A DNA stretch of 64,000 nucleotides from Corbicula japonica (taxonomy: Eukaryota > Mollusca > Bivalvia > Venerida > Cyrenidae). Below the pieces are notes generated by a model. That model did no database searches. It was not told where the DNA came from and was given only the letters and a program-made list of their open reading frames with translations. Shown piece after piece: positions 24,490-37,204 of this stretch. The stretch covers positions 5,580,001-5,644,000 of the forward strand of contig JAZAYU010000013.1 in the NCBI GenBank assembly GCA_038501625.1, read 5' to 3'. Both the position numbers and the translations under genes were made by a program. How positions within the stretch are numbered: the first letter of the stretch is position 1; each line of letters begins with the position of its first letter.

Positions 24490-24665
24490 TTCTTCTTATT
24501 CCAAGGCGGTAACTCATCATGTTCTCATCTTCGTTACTTGTTTGTTCAGCCCTTTTGGAAATTAATCATACCCGGTAGAATACATACATGTACCAGAGTT
24601 CTCTTTTCCTCTCGAGCTTTTGGCTGTGTGGAAAGGCTGACTTCTGGATGTAGCCATTTCAAATA
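24490..24665 (-). repeat. Repeat family A, divergent copy
   Basis: The inverse of GGCTACATCCAGAAGTC, CCACACAGCCAAAA and GAGAGGAAAAGAGA is recognisable at 24600-24660, with a more degraded continuation (CCAAGGCGGTAACTC) near 24505. Confidence 0.55.
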
Positions 24666-26464
24666 TGAATACTTTACTTTATTTCATAACAGATATATAA
24701 TCCTTCAGAATTGTTTATGGTGGAAAAGCGGTGTGGTATATTAAGGCTTACCAAGCAGACTGAATGCAGTTATATGTACAACATGTTCATCGAAGTTAAG
24801 ATGAAATAATCTTGCAAATGCTACTATAAGGTCGAATGTTTAAACTGTCGTCAAACTGGTGTAAGTCATTTTGAGTAAACTATGTTTTAATATTTTGTTA
24901 CTTTATAAGAAGCAACTTCCAATATTAAAAAAGAAGTGTTCGATTTGTTTATTTTTACGATATTCTTCGTTCTTTGTTTATGTCATTTTGGCGAGTTTCG
25001 TGGTATTTGCTTGCGTGAAATTGTTGGCTGCTAAATAAGCGAGAAAGTGAATAAAAATCAGTGTAATCTTACTATTAGGAATTTAAAAAAAGAAACTTTT
25101 AAGAGATTGTGTGTGTTATCCTTCTTGGTCAGGTGATGCCGAGTCAATGACCGCCTGATGAAAATCTAAATTAAAACAGCATGTTTTGCTCGCTTCATAA
25201 GATCATATACGTACGCAGAACAGTGGTATTCTAGAATTCAATTATTTGTCAAAATTGACCGTCTTTGTGTTGTTCTGAGCGGCATCAACTAATCAAAACT
25301 TTAACTATAAAGTTAACTAATAAAAGTAATTGACAATTGCAAAGTTTACAGGATACAAGTTAATTAATCACTACAACAAAGAGACAAGCCTGGCAATGTG
25401 TGCTCGAATATTCACAGAATGATTAACTGTCTGTGATTTTTTGTTTTGAAATTAGTTTTATTACGCCATTACTTCTACATTGATACTATTATAAATGATA
25501 CAGGCCCATATCGGGATTCAAACAGGCACCAACATGGTCACGTTAAGCTGGATACATTATTGGTCTGTTTTGTTAAATGAAAACTACAATTACCTATATG
25601 AATTGTTTTAGTTAGGTAGATAATTGACTGATAAATCATTATGATTGAAACATTAAATTAAAATATGATCACGTCATATCATGCAAAAATAATTCAGATT
25701 TTTAGACACAACATATTAACCACCCTAAATTTAACTGAAAGCGAAATGTGTAACATCAATTACTTTTTAACGTCTTTTTAACTTTTTATTTTTTTGTGTT
25801 GGGATTAAGCTTTTATAAATTTATTTCAAAGGAATCATAAACATTTTCAGGTCATTTTCTTTTGTTTACTTAATAGACGTCATTAATGGCACAGACAACT
25901 GTTTAGGGGTCCTTTTATGGTAAGTAGAGCTATATAGACTTAACAGAGCTCTAGTACCAAGTTTGGTCAATTTCAGCTAATAATCGGGCGACAGTATCGC
26001 GAGATGCAACTACAATCACATAGAACACAAAATATCTCCTGTTTCGAAAAACATAATTTTCGTTATCCTAAATAACTAAAGATTTCAACCTAAACATATC
26101 ATGGAAAAACATCATCCAAGTTGCACGTCAATTTCAAAGACAAAATCAAAGACGTTTAGTTAAAATCCAAGTACAAAAGCGGTCATAACTCGATCAAATG
26201 TGACCTTGGTCTAAAGAATGTGGCATCATTACAGGCATGTTGTCATAAACAATACTATTTGAAAGTTTGATGAATTCATATTAAGAAATGGCTCAGTTGC
26301 ACTCTTTGAAACGAAATATTTTGCTGCAGTACAACATAACAATAAAACTGACACACATACATTTAAAAAAAACAAAACTTGATATTGTTGAATATTTTAC
26401 TTAACAGAGATAATATTTATTTTATAGATTGCGTAAAATGCCTGATCATCATAATCATGTATGC

Positions 26465-26522
26465 TGTAGTGGTAGAATGCCCGTCTTGCACGCAAGCAAC
26501 CCGGGTTGTATTCCCGGATAAG
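26465..26522 (+). repeat. tRNA-derived SINE head
   Basis: GTAGTGGTAGAATGCCCGTC and ACCCGGGTTGTATTCCCGG align with the A and B box halves of a tRNA-Gly-like scaffold, with TGC at the anticodon position. The acceptor stem is absent and the anticodon stem does not close. Its duplicate is at 42385-42452. Confidence 0.6.
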
Positions 26523-27823
26523 ACTTAACTTATTTTCTTTTATCTACCGTAAACTTAGATCATTTCCTGTTCATATGGACCTATCTTCTTTGAAATTGGA
26601 ACTGAAAATCGCACTTATTTTCATCTTGAAAATAAAACAAATATAAACTTCCATCAAAATCGTTATGTTTTGTATTAATGGCGGATGATCTGAACCTTTA
26701 TATTCTTTGTAATGTTATGTTGATCTTTATTATACCAATACATTAAAACCTCATTATTAGGACCACTCACACGACTGGCATTTAAGTGGTTTGTTTCGGA
26801 GGGGTTCTTTGGAATTGACGTTTAAAACCTCTCATTTAAATTATATAGTAGTTTAAAATCGTGCTATGATTTGTGTGAGTGATAGAGAGTTCTTATTATA
26901 TCGTTGTGGTTTTTAAGCGAAGTTCTCCTGCATTTCACTACAGACACGTAAATAGCTAAATTCTCTAATTGTACGCTTGCGCGGGTCCCCATCTAGTGAT
27001 TAAGAAATATTGAGAAATGAAAAGTTATAGCCAACGTTAAGTTTACGTGTCAAAGTCCAAGTACCAAAAAGGGCCGTAGCTCCACAAAATGTGACCTTGA
27101 CCTAAAGAATTTGGCCTTTTTCACGACTGTGTTGTTACTAGCAATACTAGTTCAAAGTTTGACGAAGAAATATTAAGAAATTGCAGTTTCATGTCAAAGT
27201 TGTTCAAAGTTTGACGAAGAAATATTAAGAAAATGCGGTTTCATGTCAAAACCCAAGTACTAAAAGTTGCATAACTCCATCAAATGTGGCGACCTAAATG
27301 ATTTGGCACTATCACGTTTTATAACCACTTGCTCTCTTTTCCCCTCTACTTTGTGTGGCTGTGTGGGATGGCTTTGTCTTCTGGATGCGGCCGTCCCCGA
27401 TATGCATAGGTCACTATTTTGAGTAGTAGTTTTTAAAGACTATCTCGGAAAGGCTTTATGTTATTTAGAATATTCCATGGTATACGGAAGATATTATTTC
27501 ATTTTAATACTTTATTCCAAGTAAATAAATAACATTAAATCAGAACATTTACTCAGAATTCGAATAAATTGTTGAGTTGAAAATTTAGTTTGAGCACAAC
27601 ACTGGTCGTGATATTGAGGTTAAACCCCCTCCCCATTGAAAAATAGTTTCGTCGATGACCGTTTTTTTCGTTAATTGATTGTGGTGTGTTATTTGAATAT
27701 GATCAGCTTATTTTTTGGCCGTTTAGAGAGGCTGTGTTTTCTGAGATTATTTCTGATATCCAAGTTTCTCTTTTATTACCTATATTTTCTCGAGTAAACT
27801 GGGGATACCGTGTCTGTACATAA

Positions 27824-28528
27824 GGGCTTGCCACACTCCACCCAATCCTATTCATCGATAAAAAGAAAATTATCAAAATCTCAATAACGGCAAAATGTTG
27901 TTAAATGAAACTTTGCACAAATGTATGTTATTAATGTATCTTTATTTTGCAGATGGTCAGACAGGTTAGAACAGTAAAGAAAAATAGCGAGATCTAAAAA
28001 TTCCCTCAACTTCTATTTACATAAATTCTAAAAAACTAAAGAACACAAAACATCATTTTAAATGCCCGCTTGAGTAATATGATGCCGAGAACAATTTGTT
28101 GTGTCATCGCGACTTACATATGTAAACTTTACGTTATATTAGTAAAAGTGTGCTTGACCTTCAATTTCCAGGTCGCTTCCTGGTAGCGTAAACGGATGAC
28201 AATCACTGATTTCCCTTTAAATTAGTAGTTGAAAGCTTTTTACAAAAAACACAACATTTTCTTGTCAGTATCATTGCGCTCACGTGGGAATTTAAAATGA
28301 TGTTTTGTATCGCTTAGTTTTTGTGAATTTATGTAAATAGAATTTCAAGTAATTTTAGGTCAAGCTTTGGTTTTTTACTTTTCTAACGTGTCGTACTTTA
28401 TGCAAAATAAAGAAACATTAGTAACATTCATTTGTGCAAAGTTTCATTGAACGGCATTTTGCCTTTATTGAGATTTTGATAATTTTCTTTATATCGATAC
28501 CCAGAATTGCCAGGAGTGTGGTAAGCCC
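27824..28528. mobile_element. Inverted-repeat element with ATAA target duplication, 705 bp
   Basis: The ends GGGCTTGCCACACTCC and GGAGTGTGGTAAGCCC (one base gained) are flanked by ATAA on both sides (27820-27823 and 28529-28532). Long arms of roughly 280 bp pair through most of the element, and no transposase is encoded. The matching place in the duplicated block, near 43955, reads CTGTACATAATGCAAGAG with a single ATAA, an unoccupied site. The 201-bp element at 18606-18806 is a deletion relative. A degraded relative of the left half is at about 44794-44960. Confidence 0.9.
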
Positions 28529-28774
28529 ATAATGCAAGAGTGATCGATCGTCAAGAATGAAGAAGCTTTCCTTAAAAACTGTAATCGATGTTGTTTTTTT
28601 TATGTGTTTGCTGATTGGATGCGGATGAAAGTTTAAAAGCACAGACGCTCCTAACGCAAATCACAATTGATGCTTCGTCAGACATACGCGTATCGGCTTC
28701 CTTTGGAATCAAATACCTGTGTTTAGTAGATGAAGTTGAAATAAAAAAATATTCTTAAACAGTTCTACACAAAC

Positions 28775-31700
28775 ATGGTTCTTAGAATTTATCTCGTCCT
28801 GTGCATGCATCTTGCCGTCAGTTTGTTTGAAATAATTGACATTCCGGACCAAATAAGTGATTATTGTCCGTATAATAAATTTTGTGATATTAAGCCTCAG
28901 AGGAATCGTACCAGCTTAGACATGCCATGTTGTGTATCTTGTGGATGCGACCCCGAATGTGGATTACGACGGGACTGTTGTTTTGATGAGTTAGACATCT
29001 ATAAACTGATTGAAAATGGTTTTGTTGGTTGTTACAATACTGTTCTGGGTTCAAACACCCTACAAGCTGGATTAACAGGGTATAGTTATTACATGGCAAA
29101 TTCGTGTAATTTTGACCGCATTATAGAAAATGGAAAAGATAGCGTAGAACAAATAGCAGATATCAGTTGTATGTATGATGAAGACGGTAAAATGCTATTC
29201 GAGCCTGTTTCTTCAATGAAAACAGGGTGGATTTTTGTTAATTCAAAATGTGCCCAGTGCAGCAGGGTATTTGATTACAATGCCTGGAATTTGTATGGTT
29301 CTCAATTTTCAATAACTTCGGAAGGTGGCAAAACTGATTCTGAACCTAAGTATTTTGAAGATCCAACGGATGAAATTTGGACAAGTCGTCAATGTCATAA
29401 CACTATAAAGGAATCAGATTTAATTCAAAATTGTACAGAATCCAGTCAATGGCACAATTTATGCAAGAGCTTAAATGCTTCATTTCAGACCGACAAACCA
29501 AAGCTTATGTTCAAAAACGTGTTCTGTGCAGTTTGTTCGGGTTTTCCTACAACAGAAACTTTTTGCAAGCCTGATTTAATTGAGGTAAATGCGTTTTCCA
29601 GCTTCACAGTTCTCTTTAACAGTTCTGTCGTCGAGATGTCAAGAAAAGTACAGCTGCAAGACGACTGTTCCTACACTTTGATGTCACATCAACCGGTATG
29701 ATAATGTTTTTGATCAAATAATCAAAAATACACCTCACGGTATGCGAAATGTCTGACAAAACAACCTTAGTTTAGACAGATAAAGGGTTTTTATAGCAAA
29801 TTTCCTCTATGTTTTTTCTATGAGATCAATTTTGAAAGCTAAATTTCAACACTTTTAAAGAAAAGGTTTATTTGTATTATATTAAGTAAAGATTAAAATT
29901 ATCCGTTATTGTTCATCTTTATCAGGATTTTGTTTTACATTTTGACCTAAAATGTATATTTTTAAGCGAAATGCATCATGAACAAAATGTCTGCTCAGTT
30001 TTATAACGTCATTTCCATGATCGACTTCAACTTTTCAAGGCCCCATCTCCCATAACGTGCCCCTTTCGCAAGAACCTTATCAGCACACTATATAAATCTC
30101 TCCGTATTAATATTTCTCTGAAGGTGTAACTCAACTGGAAATTTTGAGAAACCAGTACAATAAACATTTTAATGTTAACGTAAAATGTTTCATTAGTAAC
30201 ATCACCAATGTATATTACATGTACATGTTTTCTTTACGTTTAAAAAAATGCAATTTTTTACTGACACGCTGATTTTCTAATAAACCTCGCTGTTGCGATG
30301 GCTAAATGGAGTTTCGCATGTGCATTCAGATACCACTGAAGACTAGTACACAATAATATAGTGACGATATTTTAATAAACGAATTAAATAAACAAAGAGC
30401 CAGAAATTACTAAGATGAAAAAAAAATGTTCAAACGCATTTTAAATATCAACGTATCTTGTAGCCTTATTTCACTGAAGCTTCGGCTTCAGGTTATACTT
30501 GTGCGTCGATCTGATGCTCAGCGTCAACATCCACCCACAATTCTTCCACGAAAAATTGTGATCTAGGAAACGAGCATCGGATTCCAGATCCATAAAATAC
30601 CGGTTCGAAACCCACGAGCGATGATATTCGTCTGCAGTTTCTACAATCCACAAACGGCGCGAGTACTTGTTGGCAACCCAGGAAGCAGTCATCGGACGTG
30701 ATTAATATAACTTGGAAGAACTTGTTTCACAATCGTTGTTAAAAAATTAATAAGTTAAGCGTCAACATCTTAATTGAGTTTATTAACTATTTTCAGAGCA
30801 CCTGCCTGCGTGTTTTTTGCCCAGAGGGAATGCTGAATACACCAGAGGGCTGTAAATACTACGTCAGCATGTGGAAAGTCCACGATTATCTTTTTCAGAT
30901 ACGACTTATCCCTTCCAAAGAAAATAACCTGACCGTTAAAGCATTGCTGCAACTTAATATTTCGGAACGTCTTAACCCAATATCATGGATGAAGGTACCA
31001 TGTGCCTCTGATCCTCCGTATACGACTGTAGTTTACTATGAAATAAACGAAAATCCTGGTGACAATATCAAATCTGTAATAGTGCAGCTCTTTGGAAACA
31101 GAAGATGGACTAATCTCGAAAACGTTGTTTCAGAATTGCGTCAATGTATAGACCAACAATGGATAATTATGATTAACACTACAAAGTATGTAGTCAGTGC
31201 TTCATTTGATAAATACAGCGGATACATACAAGACGGTATTCAAAAGCTTCAAAAAGTATCATACACCAACATTACCGAGGAAGAGGAAATGGCAAGACCG
31301 AAAAAGTACGAGATGATTACTAAAAATTATCCAAAAATATATAAAAGTTCAACATTAAACAAACTATCAAAACTATTCTTCTGTGCACAGGTAAGTCAAA
31401 CATCGGACATATGGCAGTATACTCCATATTCGTAGCAGTTCTTGCCATATACGTCTTGAAGAATTGATATAATATAACATCTTTCATCAGTAATTTATTC
31501 GCTTATGTAAAAAGTAATCCACTTTAGAAGAAATATAAAAGTTATAAGGTTTTTCAATATCATTGAATTGATGAACGTCGTATCAATCATTATCGTTGAA
31601 ATCCTTTTATTTCAAGTCTTCAGAAAGGAGTCCATTGTCATGGACTATAATATTACTTAGACAAGCATCTAGTACTGAACCTACATGTACTAAATTTTTT

Positions 31701-32965
31701 TTTGGTGGTTTGAGGCAATATTTAATGGGCCAGTTGAATGAATTTTGTTGATTGTATTATAAACAATTATAGTTGCATAGACGTTAAATGTACATAAACA
31801 ACGAAATGCTTATTTATCATCGCTGGTTTTGAAGAGCACAGTTAATAAAATGGTTTTATTAGCGGGACAGATTTGACGAATAAATAAGTAAATGCGAATG
31901 AAAAATTGTTCGTTGATCCAATCAATAAACAATCATGTTTTCTTTTTTTTGAATACATTTTCCATAACAATGCATACATCACTTTTTAGATTAAATTTAC
32001 GATGAGTATTGACGTTATTTTTTTAATTTATAAAATCACTATATTACTTTTACATGTAAAGTTTACATTACTTGTTGACCAATATAATATAAAAAGATAT
32101 TATCATTATGATCTATAATTTCTTGAGTAGTTGTAAATTCATTAAGTAAAGATACCTGTATACTGTAACACCTGAAAGAGACATCACATAAACTATACTA
32201 CGGTTTCCAAATACAATTTGATATAGCATAACAATCTTTAATGAGCCTCAGAAACTTCTTTGATAGCGGCAAGTGATCAGGTCCCAAGAGATCAGGTGCT
32301 TGAGATTTGAGACTGGTTTCCAATTTCAGTTTTATAACCTTCCGCCCAGCTGACAAATACATCACACTTAAACGTTAGATTATTTTAATTTCTTTGTTGT
32401 TTTAGTGTCTTTTAAGATTTTGCTACATAAAGCAGTGTCCTATCGTTATACGGTTTCCCATGATTTGCATCTAGTACATAGTTAGTTTTCTCGGGCATCT
32501 GTAAATGCTATCAAATAGCATTTCAAGACCATAGTAGGATAATTTATGTAACCTTACAAATAAATATATTAAATATGGCCGTTCCATAAATAATTCCGTC
32601 CTGTCAAGACAAACTTTTCTTCATTTAAAACTACTCAGGAAAAGAGCCCTATGCCGGGCTATAGTATTGTGTAACATGTTCGCCAGTGTGATATAACATT
32701 TATTTATTTTGCGTTGAAGGTACATTTGCCAAAGGAAGAAGTTGAAATTGGTTTCGGACAGATCAGAATTTCAACGACGAATGTCACCCTTGGAAACAAC
32801 GAGTTTGCCGTCAAAGATACAGTATCATCCACTGTAACAGTAGACAAAGTATTTGCAGTATGCGTGGATGATTACATTCGATTTCGAAACGTGGCTAGTT
32901 TCCAAGAAATGTTGTTGGATAGGATTGAATTACTGCTTTATTGCATCGTTTTTCATTTTATTTGA
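28775..32965 (+). CDS. Secreted/ectodomain protein with somatomedin-B-like domain, GPCR-ectodomain type
   Basis: Three exons, 28775-29695, 30797-31390 and 32720-32965, join in phase 0 (CCG|GTATGA, TTTTCAG|AGC, CACAG|GTAAGT, GTTGAAG|GTA) to give about 587 residues. Residues 1-18 are a signal peptide. Cys 31-69 form a somatomedin-B-like cluster (CGCDPECGLRRDCCFDEL). CxxC motifs lie at 159-162 (KCAQC) and 251-254 (FCAVCSGF). Exon 2 opens TCLRVFCPEG and exon 3 has FAVCVDDY. At least eight N-glycosylation sequons support an extracellular location. This order is what I associate with ectodomains of mollusc-expanded Mth/adhesion-type GPCRs, where TM1 would follow the VCVDDY segment. Here the chain ends soon after in LLLYCIVFHFI-stop, with AATAAA overlapping the stop (32965-32970). 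No seven-helix region was found, so it is a truncated receptor, a secreted paralogue, or a gene with a missing exon. Its second copy is dead. Confidence 0.7.
30457..30757. mobile_element. Copy-1-specific insertion in intron 1, B-box bearing
   Basis: Intron 1 of the ectodomain gene carries about 300 bp that the duplicate (about 45358) lacks; the two copies agree on both sides (ATATCAAC and GCGTCAACATCTTAATTGAG). The insert is less AT-rich than its surroundings, holds CCGGTTCGAAACCC (B-box-like), and repeats AGCGTCAACATC near 30518 and 30758. A 73-codon minus frame (30471-30692) is unrecognised. A SINE is the simplest reading. Confidence 0.5.
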
Positions 32966-33324
32966 ATAAAATAATTCATACATGTATGAGGATTAGCCAC
33001 ACCCAGAAAACACGGCCATAAAACCTGATACAAAATATTAGGACAAAAATTATATTTAAGTTTTTCTGATAGCTTTATTTTCTTTATTTTAAAGCGAACC
33101 ATCGCATGAAATATTTTTCTATTGTTCATTGATTCAAACATAAATTTGATATAGTTTATTTGAATGTTACAAGTATTATGTTAGATTGCCTTAATTATTT
33201 AGGTGTGTTTAAGAGTAAATATTCATGCATATACTTGTGGTAGTGAACATACGATGTTTACCAAAATATCATCCAAACATTATAATTATTTATATTTTTT
33301 TAGAGATGACAAGTTAATAATCAG

Positions 33325-33573
33325 TTTCTGTCAAATATCGTTTTCGATGTATTGAAGAAATTTTCAGCATATATTTTGGCAATTATAATATTTTCCATTC
33401 TGCCGTGTCTGTTTCGATGGTTAGTGCGCAACTGTTGTTCCAGAGCTTGTGCAAACTTTTTAGGAGAAAATATGAAGATATTTGTTACAGCTTATCGAAA
33501 GTTCACGTATCCTATAAATATTATTTTAAAATATGTTTATATTGCAAACCATTTAGTTATTTGTAATATGTAA
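33325..33573 (+). other. Possible alternative terminal exon with one membrane segment
   Basis: After an acceptor-like TAATCAG (33324) a frame stays open to TAA at 33571. It includes a hydrophobic stretch (SAYILAIIIFSILPCLF) followed by basic and Cys residues (RWLVRNCCSRAC). Entry is in phase 0, and a weak internal donor in exon 3 (TTTGCA|GTATGC) is also phase 0, so a membrane-anchored isoform is possible on paper. Nothing else supports it. Confidence 0.2.
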
Positions 33574-33819
33574 GACAATCGCGCGTTTCGGCTTTCAAAT
33601 GCACACCGACCCTTTTTACAACCTATAAATAATTGAGAGAAAGACTTTTCGTTCATGACACGCACTTAATACATGTTTATCCTCCTGAACAAGGAGTTTT
33701 ACAGTTAATTCGTACTTACTGTTTCTATCAGCTGCTTAACTTTCTTTTTGAAGATTATCAATTGAAGTGGTTAAAACTGCCTATCACGTAGAAGACTTTC
33801 ATAAATGAGACTGTACTTA

Positions 33820-34430
33820 CGGACTCGCTCCCCAGTAGGGGAAACATCATTTGAAATTCCTATTTAGCGCTATTTAAGCAGTATAGTGGGCGTCAAAAGT
33901 CTCCCCGTAAATATGACCAGTATTGTTATCAGTAAATTGACGGTTTCCGGTTTCATGCAGTGGTGATTACCTTTTATCGGGTTTTATGTTTTATCCGATC
34001 AACCTTTTGTGTGTGCGTGGGGGGGGGGTGAGTTTATCCCGGTAAGCGCAATAAATAGCATAATTGGCATTGCATGGCTAGGAGCTATATTTTTGAAGGT
34101 TAGCTTAATAAATTAATGGGTTGCGTAATTGGTATTGCTTGCATTGCGAGGCTAGGTCCTGTCGCCTTACGACTTCGCTCTCCAGTAAAGGAAATTATTT
34201 GAAATTTACATAAGCGCTCTGAGTGCATTGTGGCAGCCGTAAGAAGTGTCTCTTGGAGATAGTCAGTACTGTTATTAGTAAAAAGTCGGTTTCTGACGTT
34301 GTGCAGTGATGATAACATTTAACGGGGTTATCCGATCAACCTTTATGTGGGTGGGGGGGGGGGGGGCTGTGGTCCCGGTTAGCTCAGCAACAAGCGTAAT
34401 TGGCAATGCCTAGCTTGGCGCCGTACTGGT
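33820..34430 (+). repeat. Two tandem copies of a tRNA-derived SINE-like unit
   Basis: Units starting near 33820 and 34150 share, in order, a CTCGCT-(C)CCAGTA-GG block, AGTATTGTTATCAGTAAA or variant, TGCAGTG-TGAT, ATCCGATCAACCTTT, a G-run, and CCCGGTTAGC-type A-box-like DNA. A third copy is at 45776-45990. Unit length is about 320-330 bp. The G-runs vary (10 and 14). Confidence 0.65.
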
Positions 34431-35490
34431 ACAGATAATATCATTTTAAAGAATCTTTTCAGCGACTAACGATTATTTCAAGACACAATCTATTTTGCTA
34501 ATGTTTGAATTGACCGATTTACAATCGGAAGGCGGCGAAAATGGGAGGCATACAACTACTATTGACCAACTCATTGATACACTGACTCAGTGAACAGCTA
34601 GTTTCTATGCTCCGATGAGCACTATATAACCTTGCACAGAAGTGCCTTTGAGTGTTAATAATGTAGTTTAATTCCCAAAAATACATATGAAACAAGTTAA
34701 AGCAACTTGTTTCTTTCATTACTATATGCACACAATATTGACAATGCAGCCGGCCTCACATTCGTTTCGCTTTTCTCTTTGAAATTCAAATATCGAAAAT
34801 ACAAATTTGAAAACAAATATTCCATTAATATCATCTGTTGCATTTCTGTTTTCAGTTAAACCTATTTGAGAATACTTTAATATGAATACGAGATGAACTA
34901 TAATGAGCACTTGTTATTAATCTGATGTCACTGTACTTAACTTCTTATTGTTTATGATTTGTAAGTATCAATTTTGGTTTGTTGAACTGCTGCAAAACTT
35001 TGTTAGATATTGATAGATTGCTTTAACACTTCCCCCTGCTTCAAACTAGCTATTCGCGTTCGTTGATTTTTAATTTATATTCTTCAAAATACAAACTTTA
35101 AAAGTCAATCTGCAATAGGCTACTGACTGTATGATGGTTAGTGACAAGAAAGAAAGAAATTCAGCATTTACAGCTGTGACAGTAGTTTAATGGCTTTAAT
35201 AATTAAAAAAATAATACACCTACGTACACACACGCCTACAGGGACTCAGATCATTTCTATTTCATTTTGAAATCAATCAATGCATATATTTAATATAAAA
35301 ATAATCTTTGAGGGTTTAAAGGTTGGAAATGACAGTATCGCTGTTTGTAGTAATATCTAATTATTTTGAGAACAGGCGCTGTTGCCGTTGTGGTGCTTCT
35401 TCGAATCCCTGTATATGCCTGTATCATTCAATGGTATTACCAAATATAACCAAAGGCAATGGCCGGTGCTAAAATGATCACCATCGGCGA
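34430..35490. other. Non-coding stretch
   Basis: Contains the end of the segmental duplication (to about 35165) and AT-rich DNA. Minus-strand frames at 34519-34910 show no domain or splice context. Confidence 0.35.
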
Positions 35491-36650
35491 TCATTTCATA
35501 GTTTGTGTAAATTTAGGAAAAACGGTATGATGAAACTGTTTCAATTTTTGATATGTTACTGCTGATGTAGAAATTAACAGAATGACAAAATAAAAAACAT
35601 ACCTAAACGATCTAATTTTCTTGCAAAATAGGCTCGAAAAACGCCAATGCCGGTAAAAAGTGACGTTTCATCGATTGCTTATTTGTATATAATTTTATTT
35701 CCTGTCATCTGTTTTTTTCCTGTAAACTGCGTTGTTTAGAAATTAAAAATATCTTTCTATTAAAACTATGAATGATCGCCAATAGGTGGGTTGGAGTTAT
35801 TTCACCAAGTCAACTTGTGCTTGTTTTGTGATACGAGAACCTATTGGGGCAAGTGTGAGGTTGGTGCACCCTAGAACCTGGTTTAAACCCGCAGTGGCAA
35901 TTTGTTTTGCCACTGACCGTTCTAAGGCGGTATCCCCAAAGGTTCTCTTCTTCATTAATTTTTTGTGGCGTCCTATTTGAATTGAAATACTTATATAAAA
36001 CATGCTCTCTCTCTTCCTCTCTTCTTTTTCTCTGCGTGGGGAGGCTGTGTTTTTTGAGTGTGGCGATTCCTGATATGCATATATTACTTTTTTTAAAACG
36101 CGTCTTCTAAAAAAACGTTGTTTTTTACGCGCCGGTTTGCGCATATGGAACAAATTCGTCCAATTTTCATTAATTAAATGCAATGCAAAATATATAGACA
36201 GAAAAATATTATTAATTTCTAAACAACGCAGTTTGCAGGAAAAAATCAGATGACAGGAAATAAAGTTATATACAAATAAGCAATCGATCAAAAGTCACTG
36301 TTTACCGGCATTGGCGTTTTTCGAGCCTATTTTGCAAGAAAATTAGATCGTTTAGGTATGTTTTTTATTTTGTCATTCTGTTTATTTCTACATCAGCAGT
36401 AACTTATCAGAAATTGAAGCAGTTTCACCATAACGCTTTTCCTAAATTTACAAAAACTACGAAAAAACGCGTCTTCAATAACTTAACGTTTTACACGCCG
36501 CTCCGGCAATTCGGAACAAATACGGCTCATTTAGCATGAATCAAACACTTAGTATTAGATATGGACGGAAACCGAATTTAATTTTCTAAACAACAAAATT
36601 TACAGATTAACTATCGGATGACAGACAATAAAGTTATATGCAAATAAGTG
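35490..36650. repeat. Inverted and tandem repeat cluster around a repeat family A copy
   Basis: 35500-35770 is the inverse of 36180-36470, sharing a CTAAATTTAC end, a CATACCTAAACGATCTAATT block, CGCCAATGCCGGTAAA and AAACTGCGTTGTTTAGAAAT. Between the arms lies repeat family A in minus orientation (35786-36082). A partial direct copy of the right arm (ACGCGTCTTC ... AATAAAGTTATATGCAAATAAG) follows at 36470-36650, about 375 bp on. Confidence 0.7.
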
Positions 36651-36676
36651 ACCGGCGTAATGATTCCAGAAGAATG

Positions 36677-36690
36677 CCGCTAGGGGGCGC
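36677..36690 (+). promoter_or_regulatory. CTCF-like motif with neighbouring CRE
   Basis: CCGCTAGGGGGCGC fits the core of the animal CTCF consensus closely and stands out in AT-rich DNA. A perfect TGACGTCA follows at 36708-36715. Binding is inference from the motif alone. Confidence 0.35.
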
Positions 36691-37204
36691 GTTTACGGTG
36701 ATTTACGTGACGTCAGAGAAAAACAGATATTGCTATGCAACGCGGTACATCAAACTCTATCAACCTGCCAGATTTCAAAATGATCGGACAACTTTTTTAT
36801 TTTACCGTCAAAGGTATTGAGGAACCTTAATTTATTTTCTTTCTCATAATTTACCTTGATTAGTTTGACAAGTTGCTAGCAATCAGAAAAAAAGAAATTC
36901 AATATGACAAAAAAAAATCTGGAATATCATTGTTCGCTAAATAAATTATCTTTTTCAGTGATAAAAGAAAAGTCTTGTCATTTTAACCTACCTTGTCAAA
37001 TTTGATTCATTTATGTTAAATTTGTAATTTTTTGTAAGTGTCTCTATAAAGAGCACATAAATATCTTTTCTGTGAATTCATTCTAAAGAAAAACATAAAA
37101 TATTCTTGCCATTGAGACGTCCACCAGATGGTCATAATCGCTTTTAATTACAACTGTTTGATGAATGTTCACCTTCACAAAACAGACACAGTTTATTTGA
37201 TTTA

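Larger units (their letters stand above)
25545..35165 (+). repeat. Segmental duplication, copy 1 (partner 41385-48463)
   Basis: Long collinear similarity with 41385-48463. 25545-28590 matches 41385-44000, 29900-32530 matches 44510-46830, and 34960-35165 matches 46835-48463 around an insertion. Shared landmarks include the tRNA-like head (26465 vs 42385), TTGGCATCxTCAC subrepeats, a repeat family A end (27330 vs 43470), the ectodomain exon 2 (30797 vs 45405) and TGTTGAACTGCTGCAAAAC (34980 vs 46842). Copy 1 has exon 1, exon 3, a 705-bp inverted-repeat element and an approximately 300-bp intron insertion that copy 2 lacks. Confidence 0.85.

Noticed and set aside
26465..26522. Functional tRNA with TGC anticodon
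   Set aside because: The acceptor stem is absent and the anticodon stem does not pair. It is present in both copies of the duplication as part of a SINE-like repeat.
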